A DNA stretch of 64,000 bases, from the NCBI GenBank assembly GCA_934317005.1, contig CAKREB010000012.1, forward strand, positions 38,216 through 102,215, in the 5' to 3' direction. Of this stretch, positions 27,015 through 33,865 are shown piece by piece. Position 1 is the stretch's first letter, and the number at the start of each line of letters is the position of its first letter. Under the pieces are notes generated by a model. That model was not told the origin of the DNA. It made no database searches and saw only the letters and a list, made by a program, of their open reading frames with translations. Position numbers and translations under genes: made by a program. This DNA comes from an uncultured Lachnospiraceae bacterium. GTDB taxonomy: Bacteria > Bacillota > Clostridia > Lachnospirales > Lachnospiraceae.

Positions 27015-27133
27015 ATGTATATAATGTGTTGCAGTAAAAAGCAAATTTTTCTGCATTATATATTTATCATAAATTTATGGATAGAAGAGTGCGTATCGGA
27101 GCAAGTACGATTGATAAAAGAATTTTATGCAAC

Positions 27134-27167
27134 AAAAAAGATCCCTATTCCCGTAGAGATCTTTTTT
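27134..27167 (+). terminator. Hairpin with TTCCCG loop and T-run
   Basis: AAAAAAGATC..CTA / TAG..GATCTTTTTT, loop TTCCCG at 27148-27153, 13 of 14 pairs. Works as a terminator in either direction. Confidence 0.75.
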
Positions 27168-27169
27168 GC

Positions 27170-27197
27170 ATGAATACCTATTCCCGTAGGCATCCAT
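27170..27197 (+). repeat. Second TTCCCG-loop hairpin
   Basis: ATGAATACCTA and TAGGCATCCAT arms with two A-C mismatches and the same hexaloop TTCCCG (27181-27186). CCTATTCCCGTAG is repeated exactly in both hairpins. Confidence 0.6.
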
Positions 27198-27229
27198 AAC
27201 AAGAATAGATATTGCTATCTGTCCTTGTT
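27198..27229 (+). repeat. 14-bp stem-loop
   Basis: AACAAG..ATAGATA pairs with TATCTGT..CTTGTT around TTGC; one mismatch, one wobble. It abuts the previous hairpin. Confidence 0.65.
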
Positions 27230-27248
27230 AGGTAAATAGAAAAAGAGC

Positions 27249-27274
27249 GAATCCTTTCATCTCTGAAAGAATTC
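27249..27274 (+). repeat. Stem-loop, 10 bp
   Basis: GAATCCTTTC and GAAAGAATTC arms around ATCTCT, one mismatch. Confidence 0.55.
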
Positions 27275-27296
27275 ATATCAGTGAAAAATATAACTT

Positions 27297-27318
27297 CATG
27301 ACAGTTAAAACTGCCATG
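27297..27318 (+). repeat. Stem-loop, 10 bp
   Basis: CATGACAGTT and AACTGCCATG arms around AA, one mismatch. Confidence 0.55.
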
Positions 27319-27399
27319 TAGGAAATACAATTATTAGTATACGGATAAAATAAAAAAAGTCAATAGTTATTTGTCGAAAAGTGTAAAAAAATGTAAAAA

Positions 27400-27423
27400 G
27401 AGAGAATGCCCGTGCATTCTCTC
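27400..27423 (+). repeat. Perfect 10-bp hairpin, GAGAATGC family
   Basis: GAGAGAATGC, loop CCGT, GCATTCTCTC. Related sequences occur at 27491 and 56425. Confidence 0.7.
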
Positions 27424-27425
27424 AG

Positions 27426-27448
27426 CAAGAATCGCAATGCGATTCTTG
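27426..27448 (+). repeat. Perfect 10-bp hairpin
   Basis: CAAGAATCGC, loop AAT, GCGATTCTTG, two bases after the previous hairpin. Confidence 0.7.
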
Positions 27449-27490
27449 TTAATGATCTACTACAGTATGAGCGTTTCATAAATTAAGAAA

Positions 27491-27512
27491 AGAGAATGAC
27501 AGGGCATTCTCT
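27491..27512 (+). repeat. 8-bp hairpin with ACAGGG hexaloop, GAGAATGC family
   Basis: AGAGAATG, ACAGGG, CATTCTCT. The loop happens to have A1 and G4, but the hairpin lies upstream of the next promoter and has no following terminator. Confidence 0.6.
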
Positions 27513-27521
27513 CCAAATGCC

Positions 27522-27550
27522 TTGCAAAAATGCAGAAAAAAAAGTATAGT
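27522..27550 (+). promoter_or_regulatory. Promoter of the AI-2E permease gene
   Basis: TTGCAA (27522-27527), 17 bases, TATAGT (27545-27550). Confidence 0.7.
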
Positions 27551-27582
27551 AGTTAATAAGATTAAAATCAGGGAGGATTTCA

Positions 27583-28992
27583 ATGGAAAAAGAGAAAACA
27601 AAGGAACAGTCATTGATTAAGGAAACATTTCTAAAGTGGAGCGGACTGTTTTTGGTTGTGGTAGCATCTATTGCCATTTATTTTATTATAGCGAATGCAG
27701 ATGTAATTTTTTCTACAATCAGTCAGTATATAGGAATTTTAAAGCCGGTTGTCTATGGCTGTGTGATCGCTTATGTATTAAACCCGTTGATGAAAGTATT
27801 TCAGAATGGGTTACTTAAGATTGCGCGAAGAGGAGGACGTACCGTATCTTTAAAGAGTGAAAAATATTTGAGTGGAGTTGCTATTACCGCTTCGGTAGTG
27901 TCAGCAATTTTGATTGTTATTGTCTTATTTATTTTGATCGTACCACAGCTATTAAATAGTATTATTTCATTAGCGGATACGTTGCCGGATAAGGCAAATG
28001 AATATTATAACCAGTTAAACCAAAGTATTCGAAACAATGCGTTTTTGGCAGATAAGCTGCAGGACATTGCATTGAATGCAACAGAATATATGGATGAAAT
28101 GGTCAACAAGGAGCTTCTTCCGTGGCTGCAGTCAGAGCTTCTGCCAAGTGTAAATATGTTGGCAGCACAGTTTGCAAATGGCGTGATCAGTGTGTTGAAT
28201 CTGCTTTACAATCTGTTTATTGGAATTATCGTGGCAATTTATATTCTGGCAAGCAAAAAAACATTTTCTGCACAGGCGAAAAAGCTGGCATACGGTGTGT
28301 TCAAAAAAAGCCATGCAGATACGATCATTTATTACGTGGAAATTTCAAATGAAATGTTTAGCGGCTTTATTGTAGGTAAGATTGTAGATTCTGCAATTAT
28401 TGGTGTGTTAAACTTTGTTTTAATGACCATTATGGGACTGCCATATGCGATGCTGATCAGCGTTATCGTTGGTGTGACAAACATCATTCCGGTTTTTGGA
28501 CCATACATCGGTGCGATTCCGAGTGCTCTTTTGATTTTATTGGTAAGTCCGGTGCAGGCACTGTATTTTTTGATCATGATCATTATTTTGCAGCAGCTTG
28601 ACGGAAATATTATTGGACCGGCTATTTTAGGAGAGTCTACCGGACTTTCTGCGTTCTGGGTATTGTTTTCTATCCTGTTCTTTGGTGGTTTATGGGGCAT
28701 TGTAGGTATGATTATCGGTGTACCACTTTTTGCTGTAATCTATCGAATCGTGTCAGATCTGGTTAAGTGGAGTCTTAAAGAGAAAAACTTAGAAACGGAA
28801 ACAGAAAAGTATCGGAATTTAAAGCAGATCCAGATGAGTGAAAATAATGAGCCGCTTTATATCCTATATAGTGAAGAGGATATGAACGGAAAAAAGAAAG
28901 AGAAAGAGCAAGCATGGTCAGAAAAGGTAAAACAGATGAAAAATATCTGCAGTAAGTTTTCTTCCCATAAAAAAAGTACAGATAAAAAGTAG
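27583..28992 (+). CDS. AI-2E family transporter (PerM-type permease)
   Basis: 469-residue membrane protein of the AI-2E/PerM/YdbI superfamily. Two hydrophobic segments lie near the N-terminus, a soluble helical part at about 130-190 (SLADTLPDKANEYYNQL), then five to six more segments with family motifs NIIPVFGPYIGAIP and GSTGLSAFWV-like ESTGLSAFWVLFSILFF. The charged 70-residue C-terminal tail is cytoplasmic. GGGAGG precedes the ATG. Substrates vary across the family (autoinducer export, ions), so no transport role is assigned. Confidence 0.88.
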   Translation: MEKEKTKEQSLIKETFLKWSGLFLVVVASIAIYFIIANADVIFSTISQYIGILKPVVYGCVIAYVLNPLMKVFQNGLLKIARRGGRTVSLKSEKYLSGVAITASVVSAILIVIVLFILIVPQLLNSIISLADTLPDKANEYYNQLNQSIRNNAFLADKLQDIALNATEYMDEMVNKELLPWLQSELLPSVNMLAAQFANGVISVLNLLYNLFIGIIVAIYILASKKTFSAQAKKLAYGVFKKSHADTIIYYVEISNEMFSGFIVGKIVDSAIIGVLNFVLMTIMGLPYAMLISVIVGVTNIIPVFGPYIGAIPSALLILLVSPVQALYFLIMIIILQQLDGNIIGPAILGESTGLSAFWVLFSILFFGGLWGIVGMIIGVPLFAVIYRIVSDLVKWSLKEKNLETETEKYRNLKQIQMSENNEPLYILYSEEDMNGKKKEKEQAWSEKVKQMKNICSKFSSHKKSTDKK

Positions 28993-28995
28993 TGC

Positions 28996-29024
28996 TTGAC
29001 GTTGTTTTTAGGATAGAGTAACAT
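28996..29024 (+). promoter_or_regulatory. Promoter of the yicC-remA-gmk genes
   Basis: TTGACG (28996-29001), 17 bases, TAACAT (29019-29024), starting just after the permease stop. Confidence 0.65.
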
Positions 29025-29061
29025 GTTAAGTTGCACATGATAAGCAAATGAGGAGGATGTC

Positions 29062-29940
29062 ATGATAAAAAGTATGACAGGTTACGGTCACTATGAGAAG
29101 GTGACAAAGGAATATAAAATAACAGTGGAGATCAAATCGGTCAATCATCGTTATTGTGATATGAGCATTCGGCTTCCAAAGAAGTTTAATGCATTTGAAA
29201 ATAAAGTACGTGAAATTTTAAAACAATTTGCCAGTCGTGGAAAGATTGATGTATATATTAATTTTGATGATTATATAAATGGTGATGCAAAGGTAACTTA
29301 CCATGAAACGATAGCAGAAGATTATGTACGGGCAGTAAAGCTTGCCGGTGAACAGTTTGGGCTTGAGACCGGATTAAATGCAGCGGCAGTTTTAAGATTT
29401 CCGGAGGTAATTACGCTAGAAGAGGCTGGTACAGATGCAGACTCTTTTTATACTGTGTTAGAAGAGGCTGTAAGAGGCGCAGGACAACAGTTTTTTGATG
29501 CGAGAGAAGCAGAAGGAAAGCATCTGTATGAGGATATTCTTCATAAGCTTGACTATATTTTGGAGCTTGTTACATTTGTAGAACAGCGTTCACCGGAGAT
29601 TCTTACTGAGTATCGTCAGAAGATTAGTGATAAGGTAGCAGAATTTTTAGGGGATGATAAGATTGATGAAGGTGTTTTGGCAACAGAACTGATCGTTTAT
29701 GCGGATAAGGTGTGTGTCGATGAGGAAACGGTTCGTCTGCGCAGTCATATACAGAATATGAAGAATACATTGCAAAAGGATGAAGCAATCGGAAGAAAGC
29801 TTGATTTTATTGCACAGGAAATGAATCGTGAGGCAAATACGATCCTGTCCAAGGCAAATGATAAGGAGTTATCGGAAAATGCGATTGAATTAAAGACAGA
29901 GATTGAAAAGATCAGAGAGCAGATTCAAAATATTGAATAA
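29062..29940 (+). CDS. yicC: YicC family endoribonuclease
   Basis: 292 aa. Family hallmarks are the N-terminal MIKSMTGYGHYE and VEIKSVNHRYCD segments and the C-terminal DUF1732 region with KLDFIAQEMNREANTILSKA. YicC of E. coli is an RNase acting on a small RNA; members in Firmicutes are linked to stationary-phase fitness. AGGAGG sits before the ATG. It starts the conserved yicC-remA-gmk-rpoZ string, and remA follows 21 bases later. Confidence 0.93.
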   Translation: MIKSMTGYGHYEKVTKEYKITVEIKSVNHRYCDMSIRLPKKFNAFENKVREILKQFASRGKIDVYINFDDYINGDAKVTYHETIAEDYVRAVKLAGEQFGLETGLNAAAVLRFPEVITLEEAGTDADSFYTVLEEAVRGAGQQFFDAREAEGKHLYEDILHKLDYILELVTFVEQRSPEILTEYRQKISDKVAEFLGDDKIDEGVLATELIVYADKVCVDEETVRLRSHIQNMKNTLQKDEAIGRKLDFIAQEMNREANTILSKANDKELSENAIELKTEIEKIREQIQNIE

Positions 29941-29961
29941 GCAGATGGAAGGAAAAGAGTT

Positions 29962-30225
29962 ATGCTTGTAAACATAGGATATGGTAATGTCGTAAATATG
30001 GATAAGGTAATCAGTATTATCCGTGCAGATGCAGCTCCTATCAAAAGAATGATCCAGATTGCCAGAGATGAGAATCTTGCGGTTGATGCGACTTGTGGAC
30101 GTAAGACAAAATGTATATTGGTGATGGAGAGCGGGCATATTGTACTGTCAGCATTACTTCCGGAAACGATTGAAAACCGGGTAGAGGAAAATCCTTTATT
30201 GGAAAGGAGCAATGAAGATGAGTGA
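29962..30225 (+). CDS. remA: RemA family extracellular-matrix regulator (DUF370)
   Basis: 87 aa, begins MLVNIGYGNVVNMDKVISI and contains the conserved RDENLAVDATCGRKTK stretch. In B. subtilis RemA is a DNA-binding oligomer that activates matrix and osmoprotection genes. Its position between yicC and gmk is conserved in Clostridia and Bacilli. Its last codons overlap the gmk start by eight bases. Confidence 0.93.
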   Translation: MLVNIGYGNVVNMDKVISIIRADAAPIKRMIQIARDENLAVDATCGRKTKCILVMESGHIVLSALLPETIENRVEENPLLERSNEDE

Positions 30226-30832
30226 TAGAGGAGTCATAGCGGTTATTTCGGGTTTTTCAGGTGCGGGAAAGGGAACTGTCGTAGAACAGTTAGTAAAAAA
30301 ACATGGATACGCAATATCAGTATCAGCCACTACGCGCAAGCCTCGTGAAGGGGAAGTGGAAGGAAAAAATTACTTTTTTAAGACAAAAGAACAGTTTGAG
30401 GAAATGATACAAAAAGGTGAACTGATCGAGTATGCGCAGTATGTGGAGCATTATTACGGCACACCGAAAGAGTATGTTATGGAGCAGATACGCAACGGAA
30501 AAGATGTTCTGTTAGAAATTGAAATGCAGGGAGCACTGAAGGTAAAAGAAAAGTTTCCGGAGGTATCCTTAATCTTTATTACACCGCCATCTGCAAAAGA
30601 GCTTCGCAGCCGTTTGGAAAAGCGTGGCACAGAGTCGGAGGAAGTAATTGCAAAGAGGATTGCAAGAGCTAAAGAAGAGTGCGCCTATATGCCGGAATAT
30701 GATTATATTATGGTAAATGATGATTTGGATCAGTGTGTTAGACAAATGCATCAGCTGCTACAGTCGATTCACTTTTCCAGAAACAATCAAAAAGATTTAA
30801 TCGAAAAAATCACAAAAGACTTTGACCAATGA
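30218..30832 (+). CDS. gmk: Guanylate kinase
   Basis: Phosphorylates GMP to GDP. 204 aa. P-loop SGFSGAGKGT near residue 12, GMP-binding region SATTRKPREGEVEGKNYFF, and lid-region Arg residues in SRLEKRGTESEE. ATG 30218 is preferred over 30212 because the AAAGGAG site would leave too few bases for the earlier ATG. The rpoZ promoter -35 box overlaps the end of the gene. Confidence 0.96.
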   Translation: MSDRGVIAVISGFSGAGKGTVVEQLVKKHGYAISVSATTRKPREGEVEGKNYFFKTKEQFEEMIQKGELIEYAQYVEHYYGTPKEYVMEQIRNGKDVLLEIEMQGALKVKEKFPEVSLIFITPPSAKELRSRLEKRGTESEEVIAKRIARAKEECAYMPEYDYIMVNDDLDQCVRQMHQLLQSIHFSRNNQKDLIEKITKDFDQ

Positions 30833-30851
30833 TAGTAGTTTCTGTTATACT
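30822..30851 (+). promoter_or_regulatory. Promoter of rpoZ-lepB
   Basis: TTGACC (30822-30827), 18 bases, TATACT (30846-30851), straddling the gmk stop. Confidence 0.6.
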
Positions 30852-30940
30852 ATAGGTTAAGTGTCATGAGTGACGATACATTCATGACGATGAAGAATGA
30901 ACTTTTATACAAAATATGGAAATAAGAAAGGGGATTTTTT

Positions 30941-31261
30941 ATGTTACATCCATCATATCATGACTTAATGAGCACAGTAAACAGCGAGGTAGAAAAAGGA
31001 GAAACTCCGATTGTAAATAGTCGTTATTCTATTGTGTTAGCTACAGCAAAACGTGCACGTCAGCTTATTGACGGAGTAGAGCCTTTGACATCCGGTGGCT
31101 GTCCGAAGCCATTATCTATTGCGATTGATGAACTTGCACAGTCTAAGATTCACATTTTAAGTGAAGAAGAGGCTGCCGAAGCAGAAAAGAGAAAAGCAGA
31201 GAAGGCTGCCCGGAAAGCAGCTATGGCAGAAGAAGTTATATCCTTTGAAGAGGAGGATTAG
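30941..31261 (+). CDS. rpoZ: DNA-directed RNA polymerase omega subunit
   Basis: 106 aa. Core omega motif NSRYSIVLATAKRARQLIDG near residues 26-45, followed by an Ala/Glu/Lys-rich C-terminal helix longer than in E. coli. Omega helps fold and assemble beta'. Strong ribosome site AAGGGG upstream. lepB begins two bases after the stop. Confidence 0.92.
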   Translation: MLHPSYHDLMSTVNSEVEKGETPIVNSRYSIVLATAKRARQLIDGVEPLTSGGCPKPLSIAIDELAQSKIHILSEEEAAEAEKRKAEKAARKAAMAEEVISFEEED

Positions 31262-31263
31262 GT

Positions 31264-31935
31264 ATGAGTGATACAGGCAAAGTAGAATATCCGTCAGAAA
31301 ATGATGTAGAAGAGAAAGATCTGCAGGCGGATGAGCAGGAAGCTACAGTAGCTGCCGAAAAGACTGAAAAAGACAGACAGGATGAATCACCAAAATCTAG
31401 TAGAGCCAGCTTTATCCGTGAAATGTTGATTTATGTTGTGATCATCTTTTTGTGCGTCACTGTGGTGCCACGCTATGTGATCCAAAGAACACAGGTGGAT
31501 GGTCGTTCTATGATGAATACTCTCAAAAACGAAGAGAGTCTTTTGGTTGAGAAAGTGACATACCATTTTAAGGATCCGGATCGTTTTGACATTATTACCT
31601 TTTATCCAAAGGGACGCGATCATGAGGAATACTATATCAAACGAGTGATCGGACTTCCGGGAGAAACGATTCAGATTACCGGAAATACTATTTACATCAA
31701 CGGAAAAGTGTTGAAGGAATCTTATGGCAGAGAACCGATGCAAAGCGGTGGAATTGCCGAAGAACCGATCAAGCTTGGTAAAGACGAGTTCTTTGTTTTG
31801 GGAGATAACCGTAACGAGAGCGTAGATAGCAGAGACGGGGAAGAAGTAGGTATCGTCAAGAAAAAAAATATAGATGGTCATGCGGTATTGCGCATCTATC
31901 CATTTTCAAAGTTTGGAACGATAAAGAAACCGTGA
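31264..31935 (+). CDS. lepB: Signal peptidase I
   Basis: Cleaves signal peptides at the outer face of the membrane. 223 aa with an acidic N-terminal tail of about 50 residues, one membrane segment (EMLIYVVIIFLCVTVV), catalytic Ser in VDGRSMMNTL, catalytic Lys in YYIKRVIGLPGE, and the GDNRNESVDSR box. The normally conserved Pro after SM is Asn (SMMNTL). AGGAGG from the end of rpoZ serves as ribosome site. Confidence 0.93.
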   Translation: MSDTGKVEYPSENDVEEKDLQADEQEATVAAEKTEKDRQDESPKSSRASFIREMLIYVVIIFLCVTVVPRYVIQRTQVDGRSMMNTLKNEESLLVEKVTYHFKDPDRFDIITFYPKGRDHEEYYIKRVIGLPGETIQITGNTIYINGKVLKESYGREPMQSGGIAEEPIKLGKDEFFVLGDNRNESVDSRDGEEVGIVKKKNIDGHAVLRIYPFSKFGTIKKP

Positions 31936-31941
31936 TAGGTC

Positions 31942-31992
31942 AGTCGGATTCTGTAAAAGTCACAGCAGATGCTTTTGCAGATCCGGCTTTTT
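31942..31992 (+). terminator. Strong intrinsic terminator after lepB
   Basis: About 17 paired bases (AGTCGGAT..CTGTAAAAG with CTTTTGCAG..ATCCGGCT), two wobbles and a one-base bulge, then TTTTTG. Confidence 0.85.
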
Positions 31993-32105
31993 GTTTTGAA
32001 ATGGAAAATATGTCTGTAACAGTAGCAAATGTGAAGGGGTTATGGTATGCTATAAAAAGGTCTTAGTAAAGGACAGAGTATTAGTTTAGGAAGGAAGTAG
32101 GAAAG

Positions 32106-32903
32106 ATGATGAAAAAGTTTCGCAGAGGGATTTGTTGTGCCGTTGCCATTGTGCTCGTAGCTGTGCTATGCGCCGGTACACATGGGATGGAAAAGGAGCA
32201 GAAGGTATCGGCATATACCGAAAAAGGATCCGAAAAAGGCAATATAGTAAAGCAGGGAGCAAAAAAGACACGCGCAAGCTATAAGATTGCGATTGATGCC
32301 GGACATCAGCAGCATGCTAATCTTGCAACAGAGCCGGTTGGCCCGAAAGCAGCCGTAAAGAAGGCAAAGGTAGCCGGAGGAGCGACAGGAACAGCCAGTA
32401 AAGTGCCGGAGTATAAGCTGACACTGCGTGTGGCAAAGAAGCTTTCTAAGATTTTAAAGGCAAAAGGCTATCAGGTATATATGGTGCGCACTTCTAACAA
32501 TGTGAATATCAGCAACAAACAGAGAGCAGTACGTGCCAACCGTAGTGGTGCAGATATTTACCTGCGGATCCATGCTGATGCATCCGCATCTTCCGGTGTG
32601 CGTGGTGCAAGCATGCTTTATCCATCGACAAGAAACCGCTATGTGAGCCGTTTGAGTAAATCTTCCAAGCGTCTATCGGACTGTATCTTAAAAAAATATT
32701 GTAAAAAGACAGGAATTAAGAGCAGAGGTCTGATCGAGAGAGATGATCTGACAGGGACAAACTGGAGTAAGATACCGGTTACGTTAATAGAAATGGGATT
32801 TTTGACGAACCGTTCGGAAGACTATTTCATGCAGAAGCCTGCAAACCAGTCTAAAATGGCATCGGGAATCGCAGAAGGAATAGATGACTATTTTGGCTTT
32901 TAG
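32106..32903 (+). CDS. Secreted N-acetylmuramoyl-L-alanine amidase (Amidase_3)
   Basis: Cell-wall hydrolase cutting the bond between MurNAc and L-Ala. 265 aa. Signal peptide: KKFRR, then hydrophobic residues to about 24. The zinc amidase domain spans residues 58-262 with ligand candidates H67 (IDAGHQQ), Glu in KVPEYKLTL, His in LRIHADAS and catalytic Glu in LIEMGFLTN. The Cys in LVAVLCAGTH is not a proper lipobox. Two adjacent ATGs (32106, 32109) follow AGGAAG. Probably involved in daughter-cell separation or turnover (inference). Confidence 0.92.
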   Translation: MMKKFRRGICCAVAIVLVAVLCAGTHGMEKEQKVSAYTEKGSEKGNIVKQGAKKTRASYKIAIDAGHQQHANLATEPVGPKAAVKKAKVAGGATGTASKVPEYKLTLRVAKKLSKILKAKGYQVYMVRTSNNVNISNKQRAVRANRSGADIYLRIHADASASSGVRGASMLYPSTRNRYVSRLSKSSKRLSDCILKKYCKKTGIKSRGLIERDDLTGTNWSKIPVTLIEMGFLTNRSEDYFMQKPANQSKMASGIAEGIDDYFGF

Positions 32904-32906
32904 TGA

Positions 32907-33031
32907 TATAATAAATGAGATGGCAGGGGGGTTATTCAGGTGACGATAAGTGGCGGTGAATAAGCGTCAGAGGCCATTACGGAGAATGGATGTAAGCACG
33001 AGGGCATAGATGGTAAAAAATCTATGTAGAA
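32907..33031 (+). promoter_or_regulatory. Structured leader of the ComFB-like gene
   Basis: TATAAT at 32907-32912 with a weak ATGACT -35 (32884-32889) would start RNA near 32919. The following 110 bases are GC-richer than their surroundings and contain TTATTCA (32932-32938) with TGAATAA (32957-32963); TGACG (32941-32945) with CGTCA (32965-32969), interleaved with the first pair; CCATT/AATGG around ACGGAG (32974-32989); and CATAGAT/ATCTATG (33005-33026) just before the ribosome site. I do not recognise a known riboswitch class. Confidence 0.5.
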
Positions 33032-33043
33032 ATGAGGAATGTT

Positions 33044-33322
33044 ATGACAGGGTTAGTGAATTTAATGGAAGAGACGGTTTTGGAGAAGATCGATCAATTA
33101 TGGAAGGAAACGGACTATTGTAAATGCGAGCGCTGTAAGATGGATATTGCAGCGTATGCTTTGAATCGTCTGCCCCCGAAATATGTACAGTCTTTGGAGG
33201 GAAAGATGTTACATAAATTTGTGACACATACAACGCAGACGGATGTAGAGATTACTGCGGTTGTATATAAGGGGATTCAGATCGTAGGAGCAGAACCGCA
33301 TAAAAATTCGAATGTATATTAA
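33044..33322 (+). CDS. ComFB-like protein (late competence family)
   Basis: 92 aa. The ComFB pattern is seen: an N-terminal helix LVNLMEETVLEKID, three close cysteines C26, C28 and C31 (YCKCERC) and CMDIAAYALNRLPPKY-type motif (MDIAAYALNRLPPKYV). ATG 33044 is chosen for GAGG at 33034-33037 with six-base spacing. ComFB is of unclear function in B. subtilis; homologues in other phyla bind cyclic dinucleotides. The gene stands alone with its own leader and terminator. Confidence 0.85.
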   Translation: MTGLVNLMEETVLEKIDQLWKETDYCKCERCKMDIAAYALNRLPPKYVQSLEGKMLHKFVTHTTQTDVEITAVVYKGIQIVGAEPHKNSNVY

Positions 33323-33336
33323 AAAATGATTATATG

Positions 33337-33395
33337 AAACCGCAATACGTCTATTGTGTCAGAAAATGCAGTTAGATAGTATTACGGTTTTATGT
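33337..33395 (+). terminator. Putative terminator of the ComFB-like gene
   Basis: AAACCGCAATAC and GTATTACGGTTT arms (one mismatch) with a loop of about 30 bases and a T-rich tail. Confidence 0.5.
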
Positions 33396-33594
33396 GTTTT
33401 GGGAGTATTTTAATAAGTATAACAGAAAAGAAAAATCGAACAAATTCTAAAAAAAGAATAAAAAAAGCCATGAAATTTTTTGTAAAAAGAAAAAAAGCTA
33501 GAAAATGAGAAAAAAATAATATGGCGCAAACGTTGATAAATAAAGGGTTTTGTCGAAAAAAACAAAAAAAGTTTAAAAAAATTGAAAAAAAGGC
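33396..33594. other. A-rich tract upstream of the tRNA promoter
   Basis: About 200 bases with very strong A over T bias on the + strand and repeated runs of five to seven A. No gene. Phased A-runs can bend DNA and bind the RNA polymerase alpha subunit. Confidence 0.6.
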
Positions 33595-33623
33595 TTGCAT
33601 TTTTTTCTTGTCTGGTGTATAGT
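33595..33623 (+). promoter_or_regulatory. Promoter of tRNA-Glu
   Basis: TTGCAT (33595-33600), 17 bases, TATAGT (33618-33623), preceded by A-runs. Confidence 0.8.
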
Positions 33624-33665
33624 ATCACTTGTCAGCGCGAAAGAGCGAGGCAAACAAAACAAAAT

Positions 33666-33737
33666 GGTCTGTTGGTCAAGCGGCTAAGACGTCGCCCTCT
33701 CACGGCGAAAACAGGGGTTCGATTCCCCTACAGACTG
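33666..33737 (+). tRNA. tRNA-Glu (CTC anticodon)
   Basis: Acceptor GGTCTGT pairs with ACAGACT (G-T at the outermost pair), D-arm around GTCAAGCGGCTAAGAC, anticodon stem TCGCC/GGCGA with loop CTCTCAC (anticodon 33699-33701), T-arm AGGGG/CCCCT with TTCGATT, and discriminator G. CCA is not encoded. It has its own promoter and terminator, so it is a single-gene unit. Confidence 0.95.
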
Positions 33738-33764
33738 CTACTGTTTTTATAACAGCCCAACCCG

Positions 33765-33794
33765 AACTTGCAATTTATTTTGCAAGTTTTTTTC
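33765..33794 (+). terminator. Terminator of tRNA-Glu
   Basis: AACTTGCAA, TTTATT, TTGCAAGTT followed by a run of T. Confidence 0.9.
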
Positions 33795-33865
33795 TTTGTC
33801 AGGAAATTGTCTGTACATGGATGATGTGACGTGGTGGTGCTGTTCTCTTATGGGAAGAATAGGAA

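Larger units (their letters stand above)
26948..27582 (+). other. Non-coding interval with many hairpins
   Basis: 635 bases without a credible gene. It holds at least eight stem-loops, listed separately, between the MITE-like element and the promoter of the AI-2E permease gene. None of the short frames here has a ribosome site or recognisable protein. Confidence 0.7.

Noticed and set aside
27491..27512. ANTAR target hairpin with ACAGGG loop
   Set aside because: It lies upstream of the AI-2E gene promoter and is not followed by a terminator; its stem belongs to a short palindrome family.
32918..33031. Known c-di-GMP riboswitch class I or II before the ComFB-like gene
   Set aside because: The conserved sequence blocks of either class, as I know them, are absent; kept only as an unassigned structured leader.
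33410..33628. Phe/Ser-rich minus-strand frames in the A-rich tract
   Set aside because: They result from A-runs read as Phe/Lys codons; no gene features.
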